Shown here in pieces: positions 1 to 4,998 of a DNA stretch of 5,684 nt. Within the stretch, counting starts at the first letter, position 1; each line of letters starts with the position of its first letter. Origin of the DNA: Chloroflexota bacterium. GTDB lineage: Bacteria > Chloroflexota > Anaerolineae > Promineifilales > Promineifilaceae. Under the pieces are notes generated by a model. The model worked only from the letters and a program-made list of their open reading frames with translations. It had not been told where the DNA came from and did not search any database. Both the position numbers and the translations under genes were made by a program. The stretch is from the NCBI GenBank assembly GCA_024223125.1, contig JAAEOP010000182.1, positions 1-5,684 on the forward strand. Reading direction: 5' to 3'.

Positions 1-109
1 CAATCGTATCCCCGTAGATTGGGGGCGGCTATTAAAGGATATGCTTAACTGGAATCACGAAAAACGGTTTGTTCAACAACAGTGGGCGCGTTCGTTTTTT
101 GCCCGATAA
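1..109 (+). CDS. cse2: Cse2/CasB (Cas11e), C-terminal fragment, cut by window start
   Basis: An open frame in register with position 2 runs to TAA at 107-109, giving the last 35 residues of a protein. It reads NRIPVDWGRLLKDMLNW near its start and ends in WARSFFAR. A 'P-[VL]-[DN]-[WY]-x-x-L-x-x-D-L-x-x-W' segment followed by a closing 'W-[AG]-R-x-[FY]-[FY]' is how many Cse2 (CasB, small subunit) proteins end. Cse2 is an all-helical protein present in two copies in type I-E Cascade, where it lines the belly of the complex and stabilises the R-loop. Its position just before cas7e is the standard type I-E order (cas3-cse1-cse2-cas7-cas5-cas6-cas1-cas2). The gap to the cas7e start is 48 nt. Only the C-terminus is visible, so the call rests on motif resemblance plus gene order. 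Confidence 0.85.
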   Translation, partial: NRIPVDWGRLLKDMLNWNHEKRFVQQQWARSFFAR

Positions 110-157
110 AGTTTACACAAGTAACCAACTTTAACCATTATCACGAGGAGACTAATA

Positions 158-1270
158 ATGCTTATTCAAATCCATATGTTACAAAACTATGCCCCCAACA
201 ATCTCAACCGCGACGATACCGGCTCGCCAAAAGATGCTATGTTTGGCGGTGTAAAGCGCGGGCGCATCTCCAGTCAATGCCTGAAACGCAGTATCCGCCA
301 TTCTGTCACCTTTGCCGAAGCCTTCAAGGATGCGGGACTGCTGGCAACCCGCACCAAACGCTTACCCGGCTTAATTGACAATGAGTTGGCCGCCTTGGGC
401 GCAGATGAAAAAATCAGAGAAGCCATCGTTATTCGCATTCCCGAAATTGGGCGCGAATCTGACAAAGGGGGCGCGTCTAAATCAGAAGAGGGCGAAATTG
501 AAACCAAACAGCTTATCTTTATCAGTCTCAATGAACTGAAACCGCTGGCGGAAAAACTGTTGGCAAGATATCAGGAATTGGGCGACCAAAAATGGAAAAA
601 GGAAAAGATTGCCGACATTACCAAAGTTTTAGGCAGCAGCGTTCCCCGCTCAGTGGATGTGGCGATGTTTGGCCGAATGACCACTTCCGCCGCCTTTGAA
701 GACATGCAAGCGGCAGTGCAGGTCGCCCATACCCTCACTGCTAATGCCATAGCCCAGGAGTTTGATTACTTCACCGCCGTAGATGACATCTCCGGCGAAT
801 CTGGCGCGGGGATGATTGGCGATGTTGAGTTCAACAGCGCTACCCACTACAAATACCTTAACGTCCACTGGGAACAATTGCTTACCAATCTGGGCGGCGA
901 TGAAGAAATTGCCCAACAGTCTGTTTTGGCGCTACTGGAAGCTACTACTATTGCCCAGCCCAGCGGCAAACAGAATAGCTTTGCCGCCCACAACCTGCCC
1001 GATTTAATTCTGGTTGAAGTTCAGCAACGAAACTTGCCGGTAAGCTACGCCAACGCATTTGTTAAACCGGTTAGCCAAACCCGTCAGGACTCGCTTATGG
1101 ATGCAGCTATCAAAGCGTTAAGCGGCTATCGTGAAAAATTACGTCGGGCTTACGGCATGAACGGCGTAAACGCTTATATGGCGGTCAACGGTCAACAAGT
1201 CTCGGATGCCGAGGCGCAAGAATCGCTGTCTAATCTGCAACAATGGTTAGCTCAACAATTGCCGGAGTAG
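158..1270 (+). CDS. cas7e: Cas7e (Cse4/CasC), Cascade backbone subunit, type I-E
   Basis: The 370-residue product is close to the family length (about 360 in E. coli). It is the RAMP-fold protein that polymerises, six copies per complex, along the crRNA spacer. The N-terminus carries the family signature: NLNRDDTGSPKD (residues 15-26), then FGGVKRGRISSQCLKR (29-44). Further family blocks are VDVAMFGRM (166-174), DYFTAVDD (203-210) and PSGKQNSFAAHNLPD (268-282). The ATG at 158 is preceded by GAGGAG (145-150) with 7 nt spacing, and homologues start at this point, so the start is secure. The gene ends with TAG at 1268-1270, one base before the cas5e ATG-ATG, so the two are almost certainly co-transcribed and translationally coupled. 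No frameshift or missing block is visible. An upstream promoter is not seen; the gene is probably read from outside the window. Confidence 0.97.
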   Translation: MLIQIHMLQNYAPNNLNRDDTGSPKDAMFGGVKRGRISSQCLKRSIRHSVTFAEAFKDAGLLATRTKRLPGLIDNELAALGADEKIREAIVIRIPEIGRESDKGGASKSEEGEIETKQLIFISLNELKPLAEKLLARYQELGDQKWKKEKIADITKVLGSSVPRSVDVAMFGRMTTSAAFEDMQAAVQVAHTLTANAIAQEFDYFTAVDDISGESGAGMIGDVEFNSATHYKYLNVHWEQLLTNLGGDEEIAQQSVLALLEATTIAQPSGKQNSFAAHNLPDLILVEVQQRNLPVSYANAFVKPVSQTRQDSLMDAAIKALSGYREKLRRAYGMNGVNAYMAVNGQQVSDAEAQESLSNLQQWLAQQLPE

Positions 1271-1271
1271 C

Positions 1272-2045
1272 ATGATGGCTAACACATTATTTTTACGACT
1301 TGAAGGCCCCTTACAATCGTGGGGAGAGCGCGGGCGTTGGAGCATTCGCGATACCGCCCCCTATCCCACCAAATCGGGCGTAGTGGGGCTGCTTGCCTGC
1401 GCCTTGGGCTACAACCAGGATGAACCCATCAGACAACTCTCCCAGCAAATTGAAATGGGCGTGCGTATTGACAAGCCCGGCGTAATGATAGACGACTATC
1501 ATACCGTTGGCGGCGGATATGATACGCCGCAACTTCTTACCGCAGAGGGAAAAGCCAAAAAAACGCCCGGCGGCCAGCCGCACACAGAAATTACAGAACG
1601 AGCTTATTTGCATGATGCCTCATTCCTGGTAGCTGTTCGATCCAATACGACTACGATTGAGCAATTGGCAAACGCCGTGCAAAATCCTCATTGGGTGATC
1701 TATTTGGGGCGCAAATCCTGCCCGCCCAGCCGCCCCCTCTTTGAAGGTGTGGAGGAACACACATCTGTTGAGTCGGCCTTGCAAAGTTGGAACTGGTACA
1801 AGCCGGAAACGGACGAAGAAAAAACGATGCAAAAACCGGCAATAGTAGGCAGTTCTGTAACTCAGGGGGCCATCCGGCAGCGGCACGAGATCATATCCAG
1901 ATCAAAACGGCTCTATGGACATCACTATCTGCAACAAATATCATTGACCGTCCAAATTGTTCCTGCCTTCCCGCCATTCTACTCAAAGCAGACCTCAAAG
2001 GTTTCTGAAGCCTTTAAGGTCTCCCATGAACAGGAGGCCTCCTAA
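1272..2045 (+). CDS. cas5e: Cas5e (CasD), Cascade subunit capping the crRNA 5' handle
   Basis: A 257-residue protein of the type I-E Cas5 family. In Cascade, Cas5e holds the 8-nt 5' handle of the crRNA and joins the backbone to Cse1; the I-E version does not cleave RNA. Visible family motifs are LRLEGPLQSWGER (residues 8-20), PTKSGVVGLLACALG (32-46), MIDDYHTVGGG, TEITERAYLHDASFL and GRKSCPPSRP (146-155). Two ATG codons stand in tandem at 1272 and 1275. The only Shine-Dalgarno-like motif, GGAG at 1264-1267 inside the end of cas7e, lies 4 nt from the first and 7 nt from the second, so 1275 (256 residues, MANTLFLRLEG) may be the true start; the family commonly begins M-x-N-T-L/MANTL. The TAA stop overlaps the cas6e ATG by one base (TAATG). 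The gene appears intact. Confidence 0.96.
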   Translation: MMANTLFLRLEGPLQSWGERGRWSIRDTAPYPTKSGVVGLLACALGYNQDEPIRQLSQQIEMGVRIDKPGVMIDDYHTVGGGYDTPQLLTAEGKAKKTPGGQPHTEITERAYLHDASFLVAVRSNTTTIEQLANAVQNPHWVIYLGRKSCPPSRPLFEGVEEHTSVESALQSWNWYKPETDEEKTMQKPAIVGSSVTQGAIRQRHEIISRSKRLYGHHYLQQISLTVQIVPAFPPFYSKQTSKVSEAFKVSHEQEAS

Positions 2046-2692
2046 TGTATCTTTCTCGATTACAGCTAAACTCGGCTAACCGGCAGGTATGGCGCAACAT
2101 CATCGCCAACCCCTACAAAGTTCACCAAATGGTCATGCGCGGCTTTTTCGATGATGTAAAACGGGAAAAGGGCGATGTGCTGCACCGGCTCGATATAAGA
2201 GACTGGGGCGCTACCTTGCTAGTGCAATCAACCCTGAAGCCGGACTGGTCGCCCATAAACCCAGATTATCTGCTCCCGGTAGACCCGTTGCCCAATCCTG
2301 CCGTTAAACAGGTGGATTTACCGTTACAAGTGGGACAAGCTCTCAGCTTTCGGCTCGTGGCCAACCCCACCCTTAAAAAAGTGCGGCGCAATGAAAACGG
2401 AGAACGTCTTAACAGCAACCGTGTTCCTCTGCTTCGAGAAGAAGAACAAATCAACTGGCTGCAAAAACGGGCCGAAACTGCCGGATTCAAGCTGTTATCT
2501 GCGGCCATCAGCCAATCGCAAAGCCAAAAAATCTGGAAGCAAAAAGGAGCAAAACCCATCACCCTCTACACCGTTCAGTTTGATGGATATCTGGAAGTCA
2601 TTCAGCCCGACAACTTGTTGGCAGCGATAAAAAGCGGCATCGGCCCCTCAAAAGCCTTTGGCTGTGGTTTGCTGTCGCTGGCGCGGGCGTGA
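2045..2692 (+). CDS. cas6e: Cas6e (Cse3/CasE), CRISPR RNA endoribonuclease
   Basis: A 215-residue protein with the double ferredoxin-like layout of Cas6e. It cuts the pre-crRNA at the 3' base of each repeat hairpin and stays bound to the 3' end of the mature crRNA as part of Cascade. The N-terminus MYLSRLQLN is typical. The block PYKVHQMVMRGF (residues 23-34) holds the expected catalytic pair, Tyr24 and His27, matching the Tyr/His of the Thermus Cse3 and His20 of E. coli CasE. The C-terminal glycine-rich loop GIGPSKAFGCG (198-208) matches the RAMP G-loop that binds RNA. The start is supported by a full AGGAGG at 2032-2037, 7 nt before the ATG, which overlaps the cas5e stop. After TGA only 5 bp separate it from the stop of the oppositely oriented vapC, so there is no room for a conventional terminator. 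Confidence 0.97.
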   Translation: MYLSRLQLNSANRQVWRNIIANPYKVHQMVMRGFFDDVKREKGDVLHRLDIRDWGATLLVQSTLKPDWSPINPDYLLPVDPLPNPAVKQVDLPLQVGQALSFRLVANPTLKKVRRNENGERLNSNRVPLLREEEQINWLQKRAETAGFKLLSAAISQSQSQKIWKQKGAKPITLYTVQFDGYLEVIQPDNLLAAIKSGIGPSKAFGCGLLSLARA

Positions 2693-2697
2693 AGGGG

Positions 2698-3093
2698 TTA
2701 CAACTCGCTTTGCTTGACCAGGTGGAGTTGCAGCTCCGGCATAGGGAAATGTTTGGCATTGGTCGTCACCAGAATCAGCCGGTGTTCCAGGGCGGTGGCC
2801 CCAATCAACGCATCGGCGATGGTTAGTTGTAAACCCTGGCGGCCATATTGGTAGATCAGGCGTCCGGCCCGGTCGGCGACAGCCGAGTCAAGGGGCAGGG
2901 TCACCAGCGAGTTGAGCAAGGCCAGGGTTGGTTCTTCCTCGTTGGGACGCATCCCGGCCAAAATTTCGGTGCGGGCGATGGCTGAGATGGTCAAATGCGC
3001 TTGCTGATTGAGATCGAACAGGAGTTGGTTGATTTTTTGATTGCCCCGAAGCTGGTAGATGAGGATGTTGGTGTCCAGTAGATAGTCAGGCAT
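2698..3093 (-). CDS. vapC: VapC-type PIN-domain ribonuclease toxin
   Basis: A 131-residue single-domain PIN protein, the usual VapC length. The four conserved positions are visible: Asp7 in LLDTNILI (residues 5-12), Glu43 in SAIARTEILAG (37-47), Asp94 in TIADALIGATA (91-101), and Asn112 in LVTTNAKHF (108-116). The acidic residues coordinate Mg2+/Mn2+; VapC toxins studied so far mostly cut tRNA or rRNA loops. The start overlaps the stop of the upstream antitoxin by 8 nt (ATGCCTGA), the classic vapBC coupling, with GAGG (+ strand 3103-3106) 9 nt before the ATG. It lies antisense to the cas genes and converges on cas6e. All catalytic positions being present suggests an active toxin kept in check by the antitoxin. 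The RNA target cannot be read from sequence. The family call is firm; the exact subgroup is not. Confidence 0.92.
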   Translation of the reverse strand: MPDYLLDTNILIYQLRGNQKINQLLFDLNQQAHLTISAIARTEILAGMRPNEEEPTLALLNSLVTLPLDSAVADRAGRLIYQYGRQGLQLTIADALIGATALEHRLILVTTNAKHFPMPELQLHLVKQSEL

Positions 3094-3385
3094 CAGGCTC
3101 AGCCTCGGCCAATTCGTCCCAGGAACGGGGCCGGTAGCCGGCTCTCATCTCGCGGACGTAGGTTTCGATGTCGAGCCCGGTCGCCAGTTCGGGATAGTCC
3201 TGGGCTGTCCAACTGCCGCTTGACTCTTGCAAGGCATTTTGCAGCTTTAGGCGGCGCACTTCCTGGGCCAGGGCTGATACAATAAATTGATTACGCTGCC
3301 GTTTAGGCACAAATGCCTTTAATTCTTCCAACAGACTGATGGGGATCGTCACGTTTATCCGCTTCGATTTGGTTTGAAGCGCCAT
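3086..3385 (-). CDS. vapB: VapB-type antitoxin with N-terminal ribbon-helix-helix domain
   Basis: A 99-residue protein just upstream of and overlapping vapC. Residues 8-14 (KRINVTI) look like the DNA-contacting beta strand of a ribbon-helix-helix domain, followed by two helices (about 17-26 and 31-45; SLLEELKAFVPKRQ then NQFIVSALAQEVRR). The C-terminal half is acidic and probably poorly ordered (WTAQDYPELATGLD, then RSWDELAEAEPDA), as expected for the part that wraps around and blocks the toxin. The N-terminal domain would dimerise and repress its own promoter. The ATG at 3385 is the only plausible start, though the ribosome-binding site is weak: the purine-rich AGAAAGCG lies near it and a better AAGG lies 17 nt away, probably too far. 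The specific RHH subfamily (VapB, CopG-like or RelB-like) is uncertain. Confidence 0.85.
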   Translation of the reverse strand: MALQTKSKRINVTIPISLLEELKAFVPKRQRNQFIVSALAQEVRRLKLQNALQESSGSWTAQDYPELATGLDIETYVREMRAGYRPRSWDELAEAEPDA

Positions 3386-3404
3386 CTGTTTTCGCTTTCT
3401 GACC

Positions 3405-3435
3405 TTGAAATGATGTAAATAAGTGTGCTTATAAT
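3405..3435 (+). promoter_or_regulatory. Possible divergent + strand promoter towards cas1e
   Basis: A perfect TATAAT at 3430-3435 faces cas1e, with TTGAAA at 3405-3410 as a possible -35 element; the 19-bp spacer is longer than optimal. Its -10 overlaps the minus-strand -10 of vapBC because TTATAA (3429-3434) is a palindrome, so the two promoters would compete for one DNA segment. The start would lie near 3442, about 200 nt before the cas1e ATG. A weaker alternative nearer the gene is TTGCAA (3550-3555) with CAAAAT (3574-3579), spacer 18 bp. Confidence 0.35.
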
Positions 3436-3455
3436 TGAGTCTTTATTGTACATCA
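3411..3455. promoter_or_regulatory. Candidate VapB autoregulatory operator (nested dyads)
   Basis: A perfect 7-bp inverted repeat, TGATGTA (3411-3417) and TACATCA (3449-3455), brackets the vapB core promoter: the right arm overlaps the minus-strand -35 and the left arm lies just past the predicted start site. Inside it is a second perfect dyad, ATAAG-TGTG-CTTAT (3419-3432), which covers the -10 and start site. Ribbon-helix-helix antitoxins usually repress by binding such symmetric sites in their own promoter. The role is inferred from position and symmetry. Confidence 0.4.
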
Positions 3456-3456
3456 A
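3428..3456 (-). promoter_or_regulatory. Putative sigma70-type promoter for vapBC
   Basis: Read on the minus strand, TTGATG (+ 3451-3456) and TATAAG (+ 3428-3433) are separated by exactly 17 bp. Transcription would begin near 3421, giving a leader of roughly 35 nt before the vapB ATG at 3385. The hexamers match consensus at 4 of 6 and 5 of 6 positions. It is placed where a vapBC promoter must lie, but it is a pattern match only. Confidence 0.55.
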
Positions 3457-3518
3457 TAATAGCCTCAAACCAATTCGATCAAAAAACCCTGGTGATCCGT
3501 CAACTGAACTTCAGGCTC

Positions 3519-3617
3519 AGGTGCGACGCACTTAGTAAATCGCTTTTTCTTGCAAATAGCTGCCCAACACAGTCAAAATTTTTACTTGTAGGGCGCTTCG
3601 TGAAGTGCGTTGCACCT
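3519..3617. repeat. REP/MITE-like element with palindromic arms, upstream of cas1e
   Basis: Two 15-nt arms, AGGTGCGACGCACTT (3519-3533) and AAGTGCGTTGCACCT (3603-3617), are reverse complements with one mismatch and enclose 69 nt. Each arm is itself nearly palindromic around GTGCG/CGCAC. Next to the right arm, GCGCTTCGTGAAGTGC (3593-3608) can fold into a further short hairpin. The 69-nt middle has no open reading frame with a ribosome-binding site. This resembles repetitive extragenic palindromes or a very small inverted-repeat element. Being multicopy in the genome is not shown here. It could instead be paired protein-binding sites for cas1e control. Confidence 0.45.
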
Positions 3618-3633
3618 ATACTTTAACAAACCA

Positions 3634-3640
3634 ACGGAGG
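3634..3640 (+). promoter_or_regulatory. Ribosome-binding site fixing the cas1e start
   Basis: ACGGAGG ends 5 nt before the ATG at 3646. The same frame stays open upstream to a TTG at 3610, but that codon has no such motif before it and lies in the palindromic arm. Family alignment (Cas1e begins a few residues before L-x-x-L-P-x-L-R-D) also favours 3646. Confidence 0.85.
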
Positions 3641-3645
3641 TATTT

Positions 3646-4560
3646 ATGCGCAACTTACAAGAACTACCCAAACTCCGGGATAGCCTGAGCTATCTCTATC
3701 TGGAACACGGCCGCCTGGAACAAGACAGCAAATCGGTGGCCTTTATCGACAAAAATAAAGGCATCACCCCCATCCCCGCCGCCGCGCTGTCGGTGCTGAT
3801 GATGGGGCCGGGCACCACCGTGACCCACGCCGCGGTCAAAGCCCTGGCCGATAACGGCTGTCTGGTCGTTTGGAGCGGCGAAGACGGCACCCGTATGTAT
3901 GCTCAGGGCAGCGGCGAAACCCGGAAAGCCTATCACTTGCTGCGCCAGGCCGAGCTGGCCGGCGATCCGCAAAAACGGCTAATGGTTGTCCGGCGCATGT
4001 ACGAAATCCGTTTTGCTGAATCGTTGGACCCGGATTTAAGCCTCCAACAGATTCGGGGCAAGGAAGGCGCCCGGGTCAGGGATGCTTACGCCACCGCCGG
4101 CCGGGAATTTGGGGTGGAATGGCATGGCCGGCGCTACGATCGCCAGAATTGGAACAACAGCGATCCCATTAATCGGGCCTTGTCCACGGCTAATGCTCTG
4201 CTTAACGGGTTGTGCCATGCAGCCATTGTCTCCGGCGGCTACTCGCCCGCTCTGGGTTTCATACACACCGGCAAACAACTTTCTTTTGTTTACGATATCG
4301 CCGATTTGTATAAGGCCGAAATCACCATTCCGGTCGCATTTTGGGCCGTATCGCTGGGCACGCACGATTTATACAAGCGGGTCCGGCGGGGCTGCCGGGA
4401 AGCCTTTAAGAGCCAGCGGTTGTTGAACCGGATTTTGCCCGATATCGATGGTCTGTTGGACACAAGTAATTTACCCTCCGATAACGCGCCTGATCCTGAT
4501 ACCGACCCGGCTGCGCCGGCCCCCTGGTGGGATCCCAAATCAGGCCCGAAGGTTGATTAA
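3646..4560 (+). CDS. cas1e: Cas1e, CRISPR spacer integrase (type I-E)
   Basis: A 304-residue protein, matching the roughly 305 of E. coli Cas1. With Cas2 it forms the (Cas1)4-(Cas2)2 complex that selects protospacers and inserts them at the first repeat by transesterification. The N-terminal beta domain opens LQELPKLRDSLSYLYLEHGRL; DNGCLVVWSGEDG (residues 69-81) precedes the helical catalytic domain. The metal-binding residues are all present: Glu140 in RGKEGARVR (137-145), His207 in GFIHTGKQLSF (204-214), and Asp217 and Asp220 in VYDIADLYK (215-223), equivalent to E141, H208, D218 and D221 of E. coli. The last 30 or so residues form a Pro/Asp-rich, probably disordered tail ending in PAAPAPWWDPKSGPKVD. 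The start is set by GGAGG 5 nt upstream. cas2e follows after 33 nt. By eye, G+C is higher than in cas7e. The enzyme appears intact. Confidence 0.98.
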   Translation: MRNLQELPKLRDSLSYLYLEHGRLEQDSKSVAFIDKNKGITPIPAAALSVLMMGPGTTVTHAAVKALADNGCLVVWSGEDGTRMYAQGSGETRKAYHLLRQAELAGDPQKRLMVVRRMYEIRFAESLDPDLSLQQIRGKEGARVRDAYATAGREFGVEWHGRRYDRQNWNNSDPINRALSTANALLNGLCHAAIVSGGYSPALGFIHTGKQLSFVYDIADLYKAEITIPVAFWAVSLGTHDLYKRVRRGCREAFKSQRLLNRILPDIDGLLDTSNLPSDNAPDPDTDPAAPAPWWDPKSGPKVD

Positions 4561-4593
4561 TAGTTGGCTTTGTAACAGTGGAAGGAATACGCT

Positions 4594-4911
4594 ATGGTAG
4601 TTATGATTTTGGAAAAGGTGCCGGCCTCGTTGCGCGGTGAATTGACCCGCTGGCTCATCGAACCCCGGCCCGGTGTTTTTGTCGGCCACGTATCGGCTAT
4701 GGTTCGAGATCGATTGTGGGAAAAATGTATTAAAGATCGCAAAGGTCAGGGCGGCCTGATTCAAATTTGGTCAACCAATACCGAACAACGTTTCGATATC
4801 CGGACCTGGGGCGACACGGATCGGACCCCGGTTGAGTTTGAAGGATTGTGGTTAATACGTAAAACCAAGGCCACCCGAACCTCGAAACCGGCAACAGATG
4901 TAAATTCTTGA
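4594..4911 (+). CDS. cas2e: Cas2e, CRISPR adaptation protein (type I-E)
   Basis: A 105-residue protein of the type I-E Cas2 subfamily (E. coli form 94 residues). The dimer is the central scaffold holding the two Cas1 dimers at spacer-length distance; nuclease activity is not needed for integration in E. coli. Family motifs are EKVPASLRGELTRWLIEPRPG (7-27, here in two parts: VPASLRG and RWLIEPRPGVFVG), VSAMVRDRLWE (33-43), WSTNTEQRF (59-67) and RTPVEFEGLWLI (77-88). After the fold ends near residue 89, a basic/polar tail of about 16 residues follows, longer than in E. coli; in that protein the C-terminal strand region contacts Cas1. The ATG is preceded by AAGGA (4582-4586) at 7 nt. Its TGA stop lies inside the -35 element of the leader promoter. 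Confidence 0.97.
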   Translation: MVVMILEKVPASLRGELTRWLIEPRPGVFVGHVSAMVRDRLWEKCIKDRKGQGGLIQIWSTNTEQRFDIRTWGDTDRTPVEFEGLWLIRKTKATRTSKPATDVNS

Positions 4912-4936
4912 TATTGTCTCTAATGCAGTATAAAAT
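4908..4936 (+). promoter_or_regulatory. Leader promoter for the pre-crRNA
   Basis: TTGATA (4908-4913) and TAAAAT (4931-4936) are separated by exactly 17 bp, each one base from the sigma70 consensus; an overlapping TATAAA begins at 4929. Transcription would start near 4943, about 55 nt before the first repeat, and read the array in the direction that puts the GTGAACCG handle 5' of each spacer. The -35 overlaps the cas2e stop codon at 4909-4911. Confidence 0.65.
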
Positions 4937-4998
4937 AAAGCTTACCAAGGTTTTTGCCGTCAAATATTAAGCGGCGACACCTTCCTGGTCCGGTTGGT
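4912..4998 (+). other. CRISPR leader
   Basis: The 87 bp between the cas2e stop and the first repeat are AT-rich in the first two thirds (AGTATAAAATAAAGC, TTTTTG, CAAATATTAA) and become GC-rich just before the repeat (ends GTCCGGTTGGT). It lies on the leader side expected from repeat orientation and from the adjacent cas2e. It contains no gene. The bases next to repeat 1 should be those recognised by Cas1-Cas2 during integration. A convincing IHF site is not seen. Confidence 0.8.

Noticed and set aside
82..378. 98-codon + strand frame overlapping the cse2 end and the start of cas7e
   Set aside because: It overlaps two well-supported genes in another frame and shows no family motif.
2693..3400. 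VapBC as cargo of a transposon
   Set aside because: I found no transposase, target-site duplication or terminal inverted repeats flanking the pair; the palindromic arms at 3519-3617 lie to one side only.
3435..3626. 63-codon + strand frame starting with TTG between vapB and cas1e
   Set aside because: No ribosome-binding site, no recognisable composition or motif, and it overlaps the promoter dyads and the palindromic element.
3610..3645. Longer Cas1e beginning at TTG 3610 (316 residues)
   Set aside because: The TTG lies in the palindromic arm with no ribosome-binding site, while ATG 3646 has GGAGG at 5 nt and matches the family N-terminus.
4956..4971. Possible IHF site in the leader (around GTCAAATATTAA)
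   Set aside because: It differs from the IHF core consensus at three of nine specified positions, and the host may not use IHF for integration.
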